This document shows positions 33,701-48,700 of a stretch of DNA of 64,000 bases, in pieces (the stretch's first letter is position 1; each line of letters opens with the position of its first letter). Made by a program: the position numbers and the translations under genes. The notes under the pieces are model-generated. The model worked only from the letters and a program-made list of their open reading frames with translations, was not told the origin of the DNA and did no database searches. This stretch comes from Lineus longissimus (Eukaryota; Nemertea; Pilidiophora; Heteronemertea; Lineidae): contig NC_088308.1 in NCBI RefSeq assembly GCF_910592395.1, positions 3,472,001 through 3,536,000 of the forward strand. The letters are read 5' to 3'.

Positions 33701-36700
33701 GTTTGCTGGTTTGCATACAAATCACAGGTTTCCATATAGCTCTTGTCCAATTATTCCGCTCGGCGCTATACTGGGAAACGTCGAATAATGCCTGGCTTCA
33801 GAATCGGTTACCAAGGCAACGCGCAGATAATTTAGGAGATGAAGTTTGTACAATGTTCTTCCATGGCAATGGCTGAATGTCGAGGGAATCTTATTTGCCC
33901 TGTACTATCGCTCTGATACAGTTTCTATATGGATAAATCCATATTTTTTTCGCTATGGAACTAAAGGCTTAGCAGGCAACGACATTTCATCCCGTAAGCA
34001 GCGAAGTAAACAATAGCTTCCACAAGAGGATTACAGTCACCCGGGGTGTTTACTCAATTGCATCGCGTGGTATCGTCTTCATCTTGACATTTAGCGTCAA
34101 ACAGGTCATCATACTTCAAAATAGGTGGTACAGCAATAATTTATCGGGCCAAGGACGACAACATCGTACTATGGAGTCTCTGAGGTAGGAAAAATGGACC
34201 TCATAATCTGTCTAAACATTATATCAGCTATAAACCAGTCCTGTGAATGAATAGTTTATTCTTGAGCTTCAAATTATTTACCAACGGTATACCATAATCG
34301 ATCTATGTGACCAAAGATCCTCTGTATAACCCTGTATACATTGTATGCCAATAATTGTACTTTCTCTTTACATTCGCAATCAATACACGTTACACCCGCC
34401 TACCTCGTATACTGCATCATGTAAATGGTACACTTCAGTGTTAGCATATAATACATCGCCAATGTTAGCCATTAGCCAGTGTACATTGATATACTGAGAG
34501 CTATCGATCACCACTTGACAATCAATGGCAACATTGGAAATAGATGCCAAACGGGAAAGAAGGAAATTGTTTATCAATTTTGAGATAGAATGCAAATGCC
34601 CCCCGCCCCCTCCCCCGAAGTCCGTGATCTTGGTTGAAAATGTTAAAAAAGTGTCATTTTGATGAGGGCACCACATCCCGCGCTGACCAATTCCGCAAAT
34701 ACTCTCGCGAATCTTGACACATATGTTGGAGGAGTCCCCATCCTGTTTTACTCATGATTTGAAAGTAATTAGAATAGGCAAGTGTTGTCAATGGACAATT
34801 CGTCTCTCTAGATATGAATCATGTTTTCAAACTTGATAATGAATTGTAAACAAAACCACAATGACTCTCCACGTGCCGGCCCTCCTCAGCAACGTCGTCA
34901 TTTCAATGGCATCCATCACGTGACCTATAAACTCGGCAAACTCACAGTCCAGTGTGTGGGTATGGCTCTTTTATAATCAATATCATGGACACTTCAAATT
35001 TTCTGCGCAATTTTAAACCATATTTTCTTATTGGATTTTGTAAGAATAGGCTTCTGAATTTTAAGTAATGGTTTTTTCCGAAGTTTGTTAAAAAAAACAT
35101 CTGCTCCTTTCCAATATTCGGAGTTGGTCCGGGTTTTAGTCAGACGCGAGAACAACATTAACATAGTATTTTTAACTTATAATAAAGCTATTTTTCCTGA
35201 GGGTGCATGTCGTTCGATATTTCCATGTTGATGAACAACCCGATTCATATCAAAGTCGTTCAGTTTTTCATATTTGCCCACAGTGATGAAACTTTTCATT
35301 TATTACAATAACAACAAAAGGCTATGTCAAGCTATTTCAAGCTAATTAACTGGGTCAATTAGAAAGCCTGCTGGCGAGATCAAATAGACTTGCGCATTTC
35401 ACTTCGAGCTCGACTCCGAGCCAAACCGATGGATTCATATCAACTTTGTAATTTTCCCATCGGATAAATCAGATTATACATTTTTTTAAGGATAATTAAA
35501 AGCTAATTGATTTCCATTATAACACGCCAGAGGCATCGGATGGAAATAGCTGCTTTGCTGGTGACTTTTTTTATGGCTTGGGTAAGTTACCGGCAAACAC
35601 GTACACTTTGTGTGGCACTGTACGAACTTTAACAGTTTGAATAAGGAGAAACGGAGAGGCAAATCCAATTATTGAGCACAAATGACGAAAAACGATGTTC
35701 ATGATAGCTGCCACTATGCCAAATATACATTTGTGGTTTTAAGCCAGTTTTTCAGCTCGGTGCTAGGCATGACGAGGTTTCGAGCCATATCATTATTCAT
35801 GATTTCTTTTTAAAACACAAAACCTTTCAAAACCTCTCTAGAAGACGTAACAGGATATTTGATTGAAAGTGCTAGAGTTCTGTTAATATGAGCCGTGTAT
35901 GTTTTGTTATAAAACATGCATATGAAATTGATTTAGTTTCGGGTTCTGTGTACTCATTCAATATTTTGCTAACGAGTATGTACACAGTGTATGCATAAAA
36001 ACGATGTATCTTTGTGGTATCTGCAAATAACGCATAAAAGCAGACGACTGCATTTTTGAAGTGGAAAGCCTCTATCATGCAATGAACGAAGTGTTGATCG
36101 TTTTTTAATTTTTAATGGTTCCAGCCAAGTGTTGACATAATTATGACGCAAACATCAAATCAATCATTATCAGGTTTTATATTGATTGTATCATCTGAGT
36201 TATAGAAATCTATTGATAGAATCTCCGTTCGTTTGTCTCTTTACAAATATCTACGAACTGTATAGATTTCAGTGAATTGAATTAAAATGTCGTCAGCGCA
36301 AAATGATCATTCATCGAGGAGCGTAGGTGCTGACGACATCTCAGTTCATTGCCAGCTGATAACATGGATAGGCATAGATGAAGCACGCCGGCATGGCGGA
36401 CTTTCCGTTTCCTTACTTGCTCTCAACCAAAATCCGTTGCCTTCCAATGTCAGAAACCTTAGGCAAATTGAGACTGATCGAAACCCATGAAACATCAAGG
36501 AAGACCCACGAATTCAATCGAAACCTTTGATCACAGTCCGCCATAGGAATAATTCAATATCCAATTAGAGGCTCTTTGTAATGTCGTCAGCTTACGAGAG
36601 AGGTCAACCGTAAATCGAATGAGACCCTGAGGTCATCAACCGTCAATCGAAAGATTCCCTGGGCTGAGGCTTGGTTCGTTTTGGTTGTCATCAGAATCTG

Positions 36701-39700
36701 CAGTGGTTGTCATCAGAATCTGCAGTGGTCGTCATCAGAATCTGCAGTGGTCGTCATCAGAATCTGCAGTGGTTGTCATCATCGCTTTTGGATGAGCCGC
36801 GAACGATCCTGTTATAATGCCTTACTGCCACCGAAAGGGAACCATCAGACTGTACTGTTTGACCATCGTCAAGGCATTTGTTAGATTATACAGGTTGAGA
36901 ATATTGAGTCTTAATGGGAAGCCCAAGCATTGTTTTTAAAGAATCTGCCAACAGTTAAAATGATGTACGCAGACAGACCCATGACAATGAGAAATTCTAT
37001 TATTTGTTTGGACCTGTATACGACATACAAAATATGTTAAGCCCCTCACTTGTGTACAGCAGGGTATTGATTTGCTATGAGTCAGACTTCTTGTCTTGGC
37101 ATACATAACAAGTTCAACATCTATTGAACGTTCAGTGTTCACTCCACAATAGATGGACGGCATATTCAGGATTCGCTTATTTGGAGCCAGATTTATTACT
37201 TCAAATCACATTTATCAAATAAGTCCTTTGTGGAGTGCAATATGGATCTTTCTGGCCCTGCTGCATTGCCTGTATTCTACATTTAAATTCAATATCTGCA
37301 GGAGAACTTCTTCAGTTTAAATTAGCTTTAAATATATACGGCTTACGAGCAACAAAAACTGACCCAAATTTGCAAGGGTTAAATCAGAGGTACTGCTTGT
37401 GTTAGCGTGGTGTAGCATCTCCGATACAGTTACACTGGCTACACGCCACACACCATTGTTCCCCTCAGGAAATTATTCAGTATAAAGCGGAGAAAATAAT
37501 GGGATCATGACGGTCACAGAGCCAACAATCCATTGAGATATCCGACCCTTGGGATGGCCTCGTCCATCGTCAGGTCTCGCCAACTGCTGATAATAGCAGC
37601 ATGCATTTGGCAATACTACAATGTACATGTATCAAAAGTGATCCTCGTACATTCGACGCCATTTTGAATACATTGTTTTCTGGTGTTATCATTGACTGAA
37701 GATGCCGAGAGGACTATTGCGAACATCGGTGCAGGATCAATGCGAATGTCCGACCATTCGCTATTACTTTTGTTTGTCTCCGAATATAAATCATTGCAGA
37801 AAGAATGGACGATTTGTCCAAACGTTTTTTTGAGTACAATTTCGATGACGTAATGTTGTCTCTCGTTATATCTTGAAGAATACAATTATTGGTGAAATAT
37901 TTAGTAATCATTTGATGTAACGCTCAGGATATTCTTTTGTGTAGGTCTACCATTGAGAATATTCGACGTTTCGCCAACATCTTTGACAAGAAGTAAAAAG
38001 AATCATGGTTACTATAAAAACAAGCAGAGGAAAATAGTACCAGAGTGCTTAAAATCGCACTTTATTTCGAAAATGGTTTTGTAATGGTGGGCTGCTGATG
38101 CGGTCTGCATCAACACATCCATTGCACTTTCCTCCATACTGATGACAATCTTGTGATTGACGTGCATCACTCGCCTATCATGTCATCCACTGAACCAGAC
38201 ACTCCTGTAAAAGCGATAGAAGCCATTAAAGTGATATAGTGTAATATCACCAATAATTACTCATAACAGAATCTCAACTAATGAGTTTGCAATCAAATTA
38301 TAAGGTACCTCCATTGTTATGTAGATTCAGTAACAGAGTACTCGATGTAATGTTCCGCAATCATATACTCTGGCATCTCTGCACAGAAATTGTGACATTT
38401 TAAAACTCGATATCAATTTGTCAAGGTTTTGTGGTATGACCTTGCGAAAAAAGACAGCGATAGACGATGTAACAATACAAGTGTGTAGTACAATACCAAC
38501 TCCTGCAATTTTTCATTTTTCTCGAAATTAATAGGATAAAAGAATGGGGTTGGCATGCCATGACGCCCATCAGCTGAGCAGGATTGATAAAACGACATCT
38601 AAATCTATGCTTGTGGTTTCTGCTTGTCTCTGTCGGCCTCTCATGCCTGTAGGCAGATACTTGGTGGTAACAATAGTTTTATTGATTCTTGGCAAAAGAC
38701 ATCAATGAAAAATATGATATCTCTTTCGAAGCCTTCATTTGTTGACTGTCTCAATGCCCACGCTTTCACATTACTTATCAGTTGACGACTGGTGATATAG
38801 GTTCTTGATATCCATTGTATCGGCTTTATTGCCTGCGGACATGGGACACGAAAAACATCTTGCCTACACAAAGAAGTGTATGACTGACATTACTATAGAC
38901 CAAGATAGGGTATAGATCATGCGTGTAGGAGTTGTCACAAAAATAAGACACTCTGTCATGAACTGAATTGTAATTATTATGATCATGATGCTAAAATGCA
39001 GCGCAAATGTGATGCAGAACCCAATCCCACGAATACAACAAAAAAAATCGCCTATTTGTTGAAGAATTCGGAGCCAGAGACACATTTTATCCTCTGGATG
39101 AGAACTCAGTCAGACCGACCATGGTTCTCTTAGTGTTTGGCTATCATTTAACCTTTGAAGTATCAGCTAGCTGATCCAGCCTTTGAAAATGGAAGGTCTT
39201 ACTCCTGTAATCTGTCATAATCACCTTTGGCAGCAAAGCGAATCTTGCATCACTCTTGTCATATCGCCCTTTGTTATAGGAGACCTATCTGATATTCTAA
39301 GCGCTCTCATTCCATGTACGTGTATCTCATAGGAAGATGCAGGGTAAAGGCATGACGGCATTGCAGTTCATATAACGAAACCTTTAGTCCTGCGTTGTGT
39401 AATCCGTTTGATGTTATACATGTAAGTCATTCCGAAGCATGACGCTCTTTTCTCTTTACGGCAGAATATTCTCAAAATTTCTGAAAATGTAGGGCAATAG
39501 AAAATGAGGGCATCTTTAAAGAAATACATGTAGTTTCCATTTTGATTGAGTAGGACTTGGATCTTCACTCCAAGGGTAGGTCTAGGTCTACGTTTTTTGG
39601 AACTACAGGACGCGGTGGGATCAGTTAAGGTAAGCATTAAGCTAAGGTTTCAGTTGCCTTCGCTATTAAAGAGCGACTATATCATGTTGTATCAATCTGG

Positions 39701-42700
39701 GGGAGACTTGAACAAGATATCAAAATTTGGATCGATTTCACTAGGATATCAAACTAGAAGCAAAAAGTAGATCAGTGCATGCATACATAATGTAACGGAC
39801 AAAGCCAGGTGCATGGTGTACGCAGATTGTACACTAACAACATCAACTGCAAATCGCTCATCAATATCGTATAGTAATCGACGCCATGGATGTCATTACA
39901 TCCGTGTTTTAAAGGTCAAGTGCTATCATTAGGCAGTTGCCATACCAGTCTTCCTTCAATCAGATCGGGGTGTAATACTAAGGTATATGCTTACCGTATA
40001 GTATTAACTCGCTCAGGTTTTCCTGGCTGTGAAGCGTTAAAGATGTTACAGAGATATTCATTTGGCCGATTCTTTTTCGTTGGAGAGCCTCTGAAAGGCA
40101 GCAGAATTCAACTAAAATATCTCAAGTTAACTCTTCTGTGGTTAAGAAAATTGTTTTTTTCTTCAGTCTTATATCTGAGATTTGTTAAGCACGCAAGAGC
40201 TACCATGATCCCTAGAGTACGTTTGTGTCACTATCATGTTCCCGGACCTGCTCAGTGCATGTCTAGTCAGCGACATCGGTTTTTTAGACATCTTACGACT
40301 GCATAATCTATTACATTGATTACGGAAATGTCAATAATAACTGTGGCAATCAAGTGACTCATTTTCTTGTTTTCCGTCCGGAATATCACTAGGTTGACAT
40401 ACGGCTTCTTAGATTCTGTTCATCAACCAAACTTGTGTTCATACGCGCTGGGCATTGACCCATGGAATTGATATTGTGACGTTGAGTCAATGTCGCTTCT
40501 ATCATTGTGTTAACCATAATTACGAGTATTGATATGTATCCTTATTTTATTGTTTTCATATATTTCATTTCATCAAACGCCAAAGAAGAATTTCATATAT
40601 ATATAAATATTGCAATTGAAGCCATAATTTGAAAAACGACGTTGACAGGGGGCATGGCCGTTTGGAGCCTTAATGGGTACTTTAAGCTGGCCAGCCAATA
40701 CTTATTCTGGAGAAAGAAGCCTTACTAAGAGCGGAACTGGTGCGACTTCATCAGGGGGAAACCTCTAAAACTAAAAATAATAGTCATAAGCCAGTATGAT
40801 CAGAATCTCATTCCAGGTTATCTCTGCTTCTATACACGCAGGTGATTTATATGCATTTATTCAATTCATTGATTACCGACCAGACTACGATTGATTCACC
40901 TATTTACTTTCAAAGCAATATTGGCCCGTATTGCAGTCTGCAGCTCAAAGCAAATGAAAAAGCGACCAATGCTTTGGGTATAACTGCGCAGTTTAATTCA
41001 TTATCTGGCATCCCTTTTGGGGGTTGAATGATCGTACGGGGGTTTAGTTTCATAGTCAGTAATGGCTGAAGCTTGTAATGCAATTTCAGTGATCCAACAT
41101 AGTGGCTAGTACTCATGTATAAATAAGGACTGAGTTTCAATGGTCACAATGAGTTCGTAGATTCAAATCTATTATCAGGTTTAGTGTATAAGCGTTCGGA
41201 TGAGCGCTGGGTGAAACATGACTGTATTTTCTTCTAATCCCCTGCTGCAGCTATAGACCTATTCCCCGTTGTATGTCGCTCAACCATCCTTCCCAAGTGT
41301 CAGGCACCACAACATATGCCATCAAAACGGCTTTTCGTCCTGGCTCAGTGTATATTATTCCTATGTATTATTCCACGTCTTCAATTATTCCTTGCGGGCC
41401 AGTTCTGTCGTCTTATAGTGGCTTCGTTGGAAAAGTGAGTCACCCTCACCATCCTAATGATTTTCCGGTGATGGTGTCGTGCATAACTCTTGCTCTGTAC
41501 GTAGTGTGACTTGTATGCAGCATGTACGGTTGACGTAGAAATAACAGAACAGGGACATCAGCAAGGGTGTGCAAATGTCTATCGCCACTAAGAATCTGGG
41601 TCCGGGAACGTCCAGCAAGTCCCTCTCCTGTCTGTTTTTGCTGAAAGTCGAAAATGATATACATTGTGCAACCAATTCAACGTGTTCCACGATGATCAGC
41701 AGTGCCTAAACTTTTAAAGCACTGTAAGTCAGCCCAATCGCCATGTTTGTAAGATGATATAGTTTGATGCGAGTTACTTGGTATATTCAGCATTTACTGG
41801 CTGTATCGTCTCAAGTCGTTCTTACCACAAGGCGCAAGCCCCTCCTGATCTATGCCCGTTCAGTTTGGTTTGCAGCCGGTGTCGCAAGTCTAGTGGACGT
41901 ATACGAGATGCTCTCTCAATAGGGCGGACTGCGACACAAGTCTTCTATATTATTTCGTTAGTGTCAACTACACTCAATACATAAGTGATATAGATATCCG
42001 TCGCATATGTGTGCATGGTGCAAGAGACGCCTCACGGCAGCTTCGTGTAGTTTGAACTGGCCAACCCAATTCTGGTCTATAGTCTCCCTTTAATGCATGA
42101 TAAGCACGAACCTTGAACAGATGCGCGTCGTAGGCGATGACATTTGCACGAAAGAATGCTAATCTTTGTGTAAGAAGAGAAGGATCTATGTCATCACCAA
42201 TATAAAAAGGGGTTCACAAAGACCACGTACGAGAGATAGTGTTTATTAAATAAAAAGCTTTTTGCTTCCTATAGATAGGAAGCTTTTTGTTTGCAGTTGG
42301 AACTAATTTTCCGTAAGTCGTGGAGGTTTCCGATAATGGCCTGCCTTATCTTTTCTGTAGTAGATGGCTTTACAAAGATCATCTCATGGTAACGCACTTA
42401 CGTTCATTGTAAAGTGTACTTCTTTTGTCCTCAGAGACAGAAGGTTTAATGTCAACTGCGTACATCCCAAAATTTTTAACTGACATGTAAAACTAAAGTT
42501 ATAACAAGTGGGAGTAGAGACTTACTTGTCCTTGTACCTAAAGATGGTTCATAGTCAAAAGTCACCATTTATTTTCTTTTAAAGTATTATATACGTTTTC
42601 TTTGACGACTAAAGCATATATCTTTCTACAATACAGTCATTCCATATGAAGTACAGTTGAACCTCTGTTCGCAAGACACCCTATTTAATATGTACACTAG

Positions 42701-45700
42701 TTTTGGTTCCAAATTTGTTGTTTCCATACAATTTAACAAATCAGGAATCCTTTATTGAGGACAGCACTTGTCAGTCTTGAGGGTGTCTTTAATAGAGAGG
42801 CTCTATTGTAATACTAGCTTAGCTATATTTAATATCTGTGTAGGAGTAACCGCCTTTGATGCTGATAAGACTTCTCTTAACATTAACACATTGTTTCTGA
42901 GCGTATCCAGTTCTTAGTGCTTTCATTGTTTGAAGAACGCTAGTCGAAAGCACAGAACTCTATCATGTGACGGCGTATTTGGTAAATCTTTTGTTTTGTA
43001 GGATTAGTATTTTGTGGGGTATAACCAAAAACGTTACACCAGTATGTACAATGAAACCTCTCTTAGTGGAGACCTCTCTACTAAGAACACACTTTCCATT
43101 AGGAACACTGGTTTTGGTCCTAAACCTGTCATTTACATTCAAATTGAAATCGGTAGATCTTCATAGGGCGTTTAAGGGTTAGACGTGTGTAACTTCTCCC
43201 TGATCAGTTTCAGGGCCTATTCATATTCTGTGATTGTGAAGATTTACATGAAGGACCTGAATATGTCTATTCAGTAGTTAAATGCTGTTTTAAGCTAAAC
43301 GCCCTTATGAATTTGGCCCAGCTCACTTTGAAGAAACCTTCGATTGCAGTCATGATGATTGTCATAGCACTATTTTAGACTTGAACTGTTGATCAACTGC
43401 TTTGATAAGGCAATCAGCAATAGATTAGCATGCCAATGAGAGGTCACACCTTACCTTGATCAAGCTAATCGACTTCACCTTTCGAATGATTCAGTGGCGT
43501 TGCAACCATCTCTCGGAAGTACAACCACGTGGTGTCTGCCTATGGATTTGTACTGGATGCCTGCACAACCAACCAGCAGTCCTACAATTATCAACAGCAG
43601 GAGCGAATGACCCCGACGAATGACTGACCAGTCCTGCAAATTTTCTATAACGCCATGAGAGTATAATGTGCTAAGAGGACTTTCTCACTCCATGAGAAAT
43701 TTAAACGAAATCATCAACAGCTGGCCACAGAGCTGTGTAGATTTGATTTGTGCTTTACTTAGAAATCTTAACCATCCCATTTTTTCACATCATCTTCCTC
43801 GAGCTTTCCTTTGGTCGATGTGAGTAACATGAGTGAGAGAAGTTTTCTTCGTATTGGGATAACATGACATATGTTCGGGATGCAATGTAGATATATAATG
43901 TATACGATTCTGATCGAGGAAGAAAGATCAAGAAAGCAGCTGGGTATATGTCTCGACAATCCCGTCTTGCGAGATATCCACGCCGGGGATCAACGCGACC
44001 AGAATGTCATGGTCTTTGCTGGCTCGAGCTGTGAGCGTCAAGCGGTATTTCAGTGCATATCCCGTTGCTTGTGAAAGCAGATTCCTGACAGAAATGGTCA
44101 CCACTCTGCTCTGAATATGGTTCACATTTTAGTCGATCCCAATTTTTCACAGCACATTCTTGTCATTTACTCGTATTAGTCAGCAATCTGCCTAGTTTGG
44201 GGTTAACAGTAATCAATATCAAGATTTCCCCTCATGTTACATGTATACTATCTGACAAGTAGCATTTACCGATGCATGAAAGTACACTCGCATTCAACAG
44301 CCTTCCATCATCTGCCGCCTTCTTCTTAATGTGGCAGTTGCCATCTACATGTATGACCATCTATAGAAGCAAATTGCGTGGCTTAGTTCGGGCACCAACC
44401 TAATGTAGCGTGTGGGAAGCGATGAGTAAGAGTGCAATCGGCCTTGAAATGGATCAGGGGATTTGGCATGCGCTGGCACTTGAGGATTTACTCTCTGTGA
44501 TAAAACCTACTCCTTGAGCGTGTTGATCCGGCATCGTGCTGAACAGAAACAGAAGTTACTGGATGATATAGCAATGCACATACTTGTAAACCATGAATAC
44601 TGCAAAGGACACCTTTTATGTGATGTTCTGTTGGACCATCCAAGTATCAATGACCTTGAGGCATTCCGCAGGAAGCCTGCATACTCAATTCCTTGCCAAA
44701 TCAAGAAGTATCTTACTCAATCACTATTGATTATCCAAGCATTCCCCTGTCGACCAAATACGATGTCTTAGGTTTCCAGTTCTCTAGTTCTCCAGTTTCA
44801 GCATCCAGTTATCAGCTTCTTCAATCGATCATTCCCTTGTCAACTGAATATGATATCCTGGTTTGATATGGGTGTATCCAGGAAGCGTGTCGTTGCCAAG
44901 CCTACGGGGATGACTATGAGGTAGTTGCTTCAAGACGGGTAAAATCGTGATCTAAGACGAGCAATTATTTTTAATTCCGCCGATCAGAACTGTATATGTT
45001 GGTGCCTAAAGTGGCACTTGTCACTATCTTGACGTTATTGCATTAGCGTTAGGTTTGCCTGAATGGGAGACCAATGTATTAGCTAGGGGGTCAATAAAGT
45101 ACTCTTCGAGTGGCCAGTATGCACAGTAGAGGCCTATCATGAGTTTGATTCCGATATACATTCCTCATTCAAGCTTAATACAACTACTCATATGTAATCC
45201 ATCGGACAAAGTAGTCCAAGGCGCCATATAATCATGTCACTTTCCTTTGATGACAGATCATGACATCCTGTCCTATATACTTCCCTCCTGTTACAGCTGT
45301 GCTTGTTGAATATGTATATTTGTCAAGAATCTATTCATCTCGACATTCGATTCGTATCGTTTCCGGTTTCCGATCCTTACACCAACTGCAATTCCCGGGG
45401 CACGAACAAGCTCTACGCCCACCTGATTCTATCAGACACGCCATTTCACCCGCCCTAGAATGGAGTTCTTTCTTAGCACTTATCCTTTTATCTGGATGAC
45501 ACGTCTTGGCTTTTAGGCTACCTTTCAATAAGTCAGAAAGGATTGCGATGCTGTTTTCGTGTTTCTTAAGCCGGGGAGGTCGATCATCACATCACAAGGC
45601 TTGGCGTAGTATGCATGATTTGAAGACTGCGTGATCGGCGTCATATCTTTCTATCGCGCTTCTTCGTCACAGATGGTAGAACATGGTACCGATCCGTCAG

Positions 45701-48700
45701 TTTATATAATGTTGTTGGTTCTTTGTATCAGCTAAAGTCTATATCAGCTAACGTTCTCTTGATCAGCTAACGTGTTATGGGGTTTCCTTAAACAGCAGCT
45801 GGTCTGCCCTCGATCTGTTTGGTGAAAGAAGTATGATTTGGTGTACGCTCAAGGAAGAGGGAAAGTATTTATGCTGTAAAGATATTTGATTTTTAAGCAA
45901 TTGAAGGTCACACAATTGTCCCTGAGCGAAGTTCTCATCTAGGCTAATCAACGATGAGGTGGTATTTTACGCTTTTTAGTAAAATGCTCTATTTCAGACC
46001 AACGCAGCGAGTAGAAATATAGGCATACTAGTATTAGCCTCATCATACCTTAATTAGGCCTGCTGACAATGTGATACAATGAAGAGCAATCCTACATTTA
46101 CAGTCCCAATCAGTTCGCATCAGACGCAACACCTCCGGCCAAACCCTATCAAGCTGGTTGCAACTACATGTAGTTATTAGAACCAAACATCATCCATTGC
46201 TTCTTAATAGCAATATATCAGCCAGGATATTATGATATTGTATTGTTATCTACTTCCTTGTGATATGGATTGGTAATCTTTCCTCTAGCCAATGGTCTTG
46301 ACAATCACCGACATTCTGGAGACACGCTTGTAATTAATTGCCAGCGGCGGGCCAGATTGTCTGATTACGCCGAAGTGACCACGGAAATTGCTCGATTAGT
46401 GGACGAAAATATTTCTTGAGGAAGTAATGTATTGGCGCAAAAAGAGAACCCAGTGCAAAGTTCAATAAAGGTAACGAGGGCGTGATCGAGGACTAAGAAA
46501 TAGTCATTGCTTGAATAGATCAAAAATAATATTATATACATGTAATATCTATCAAGCCTCCAAAATCGTAGACATATAAATTCCTTTGATAGACGATAAA
46601 TGCATGATATGTTTTATTGACTTCAACCATGAATATTCTGGATATCGAAACTCTGCAACCATAAATACTTAAATCAGTTCAGTGTCAGACCCCGTTGGGA
46701 GGGAAGCTGCCTCATCAAGTATTCATATTACATCGGTAAGGTGTCACAAAGAAGAAGGTACTGGTTTCTATATTCTGGCAACAGGCTCATCTGCAGTATC
46801 TCAAAGCATCTCTGGGTTGGTAAGATAGCGCCGCGGAATACAGAAGTGTATGTGTCTCTGCTCTATGGGCTGTCACCATGGTGAGCAAATAAATGAGAAA
46901 TGGTGATGAGAATAGCCGTTCTTAGTTTCAGATCTCATGGGCGATGATTGTCGAAATTGCCCTCACATGTTTACCTAAATGAACTTGTTTTCTTCCTTAT
47001 TTCGGATGTTTTTATCGTTTTAGTGGTCGGCAATACTGTAACCCCACCCAAGAGAGTTAATTTGCGATGTTCGTCTTCGATTTCGTTCTAACAAAGCGCG
47101 CGGGGGCGTCAAATTGACGACGGAAATTGAACTGAATACAGCTGATTTAGCCGGAAACAGATATCAATAGATTGTCTTTGTAATCATTGTACCGCAGGAG
47201 ACCAGTGATTTTTCACTCGTCTCTGATTGTTATGCATTCGGCACTCAACCAACAGGCGTGGGCGGCCCTCCATGTATTCTCTTTATAGAAAGCCGTATTT
47301 ACCAGCTGACTACCATTTCCCGGGGCAAATTGGCTGGTTGTCTCTTGCAAAGGAAAGCCTCACCATCGACGGGTTGTTGTGTCGACCGTGTGCTGAAGCG
47401 AGTACTAAAATAGTATATTTTCTGCAAAAACATTATTTCATGGTTAATTCTGCTTTAATTTCGATATGATAATATCATCGACTACGAAAATTGGAACAAA
47501 CCGACGTTGTACCTTAGCTTATAGAAATCAAATCGGCCTGTTACGTTTCATACTGTTTTTAAAACAGTCACAACTAACCATTATCAAGTTGCTCACAGAC
47601 CTGGCACGATGGATGAATCTATCAGGAAATCTTAATGACGACAATTTAGCAAATGAACGCCCAAGTGACGTCAGTATGTCGCGTTATTTACTTCGCTATA
47701 GTCTCATTTACTGTTCATTATGTTCTGGAGGACGAATTTTCAGTCACACATCAGCTTAAAATCTTAGCAACGACGGAGAAGTAATTGCCTTGATGACTCT
47801 GATGGCGCATGGCGATACACAAGTAACAAGGTGCATAATTAATAGTGTTGTCATGTGATTCATTTTCTCACTGGCTGTTTGGTGAAAGGGTTGAATCGCT
47901 GACTTATCTTATTGATAAGAGAGAAAAATTATATACATGTACCAAGAATGGCTATAATATTTCTGTCTGATCGCGCTACGGTTTACACAACGATGTTATC
48001 CCTAACCTTTTTGTGTTTATTGATAAGCAAGCAACCGAAGTTGTCCGTATTCACCCTTAGTGCAACTTTCGCTTTTCGGCACTCCGTTCACCGTCCTTCG
48101 CCCGTCAATACCTGCTCAGGGCAGTTCTGCTTTAATATCCACAAGAAGCGTCCATCTCACCGACAACAACAATGAGCGAGGTTGACATAGTCCAGTTTTG
48201 CACAATGTTCTTACCGGCTTGTTGTATTTTTCAGATGCAATCATATTACCGACATAGGGGTTGGCTACCTCTCCACCATGACCTCCCTCATACGACTCTT
48301 TCTCCGGTGGTGTACGTTGATACGGGACTTCGGCCTTCAGCATTTGTACACCATGAAGAACCTCAAGGTGCTCTCGTTAGCAGGTGAGTGAAATAGATAA
48401 AAAAGAAGAACTGCATCTCATTTGTCACCCTCAAGTTGGCGGAAAGCAGCTGTTCTATATACAAATAACTGGAATTCGAGTGGATGAACATTCGAAGAAA
48501 GCATGCGCAAGGTTTTTGAGCATTTGATAAACCTGTAATCTTCGAAGCACACGCCTCTCACCCCAGAGTAAATACTATGCAAGCACGAATGTTCACTCGC
48601 AAGTCCAACATCCTTCTGATGTTGTTGACAAGCCATGCCGCGTGCAGAATTGATCGGACTGTGGATGTCTTTTTATGTCTTGCAAACAAACTGCCACCCC

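Larger units (their letters stand above)
28807..48234 (+). other. FBXL16: FBXL16 intron 1, 19.4 kb
   Basis: A GT-AG phase-2 intron between the large first coding exon and exon 2. It contains the repeats and MITE-like elements annotated separately, plus a candidate isolated promoter and first exon at 32476-32558. Open frames inside are short and have no recognisable domains. An intron this large is a natural place for regulatory elements, but none can be identified from sequence alone. Confidence 0.85.
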
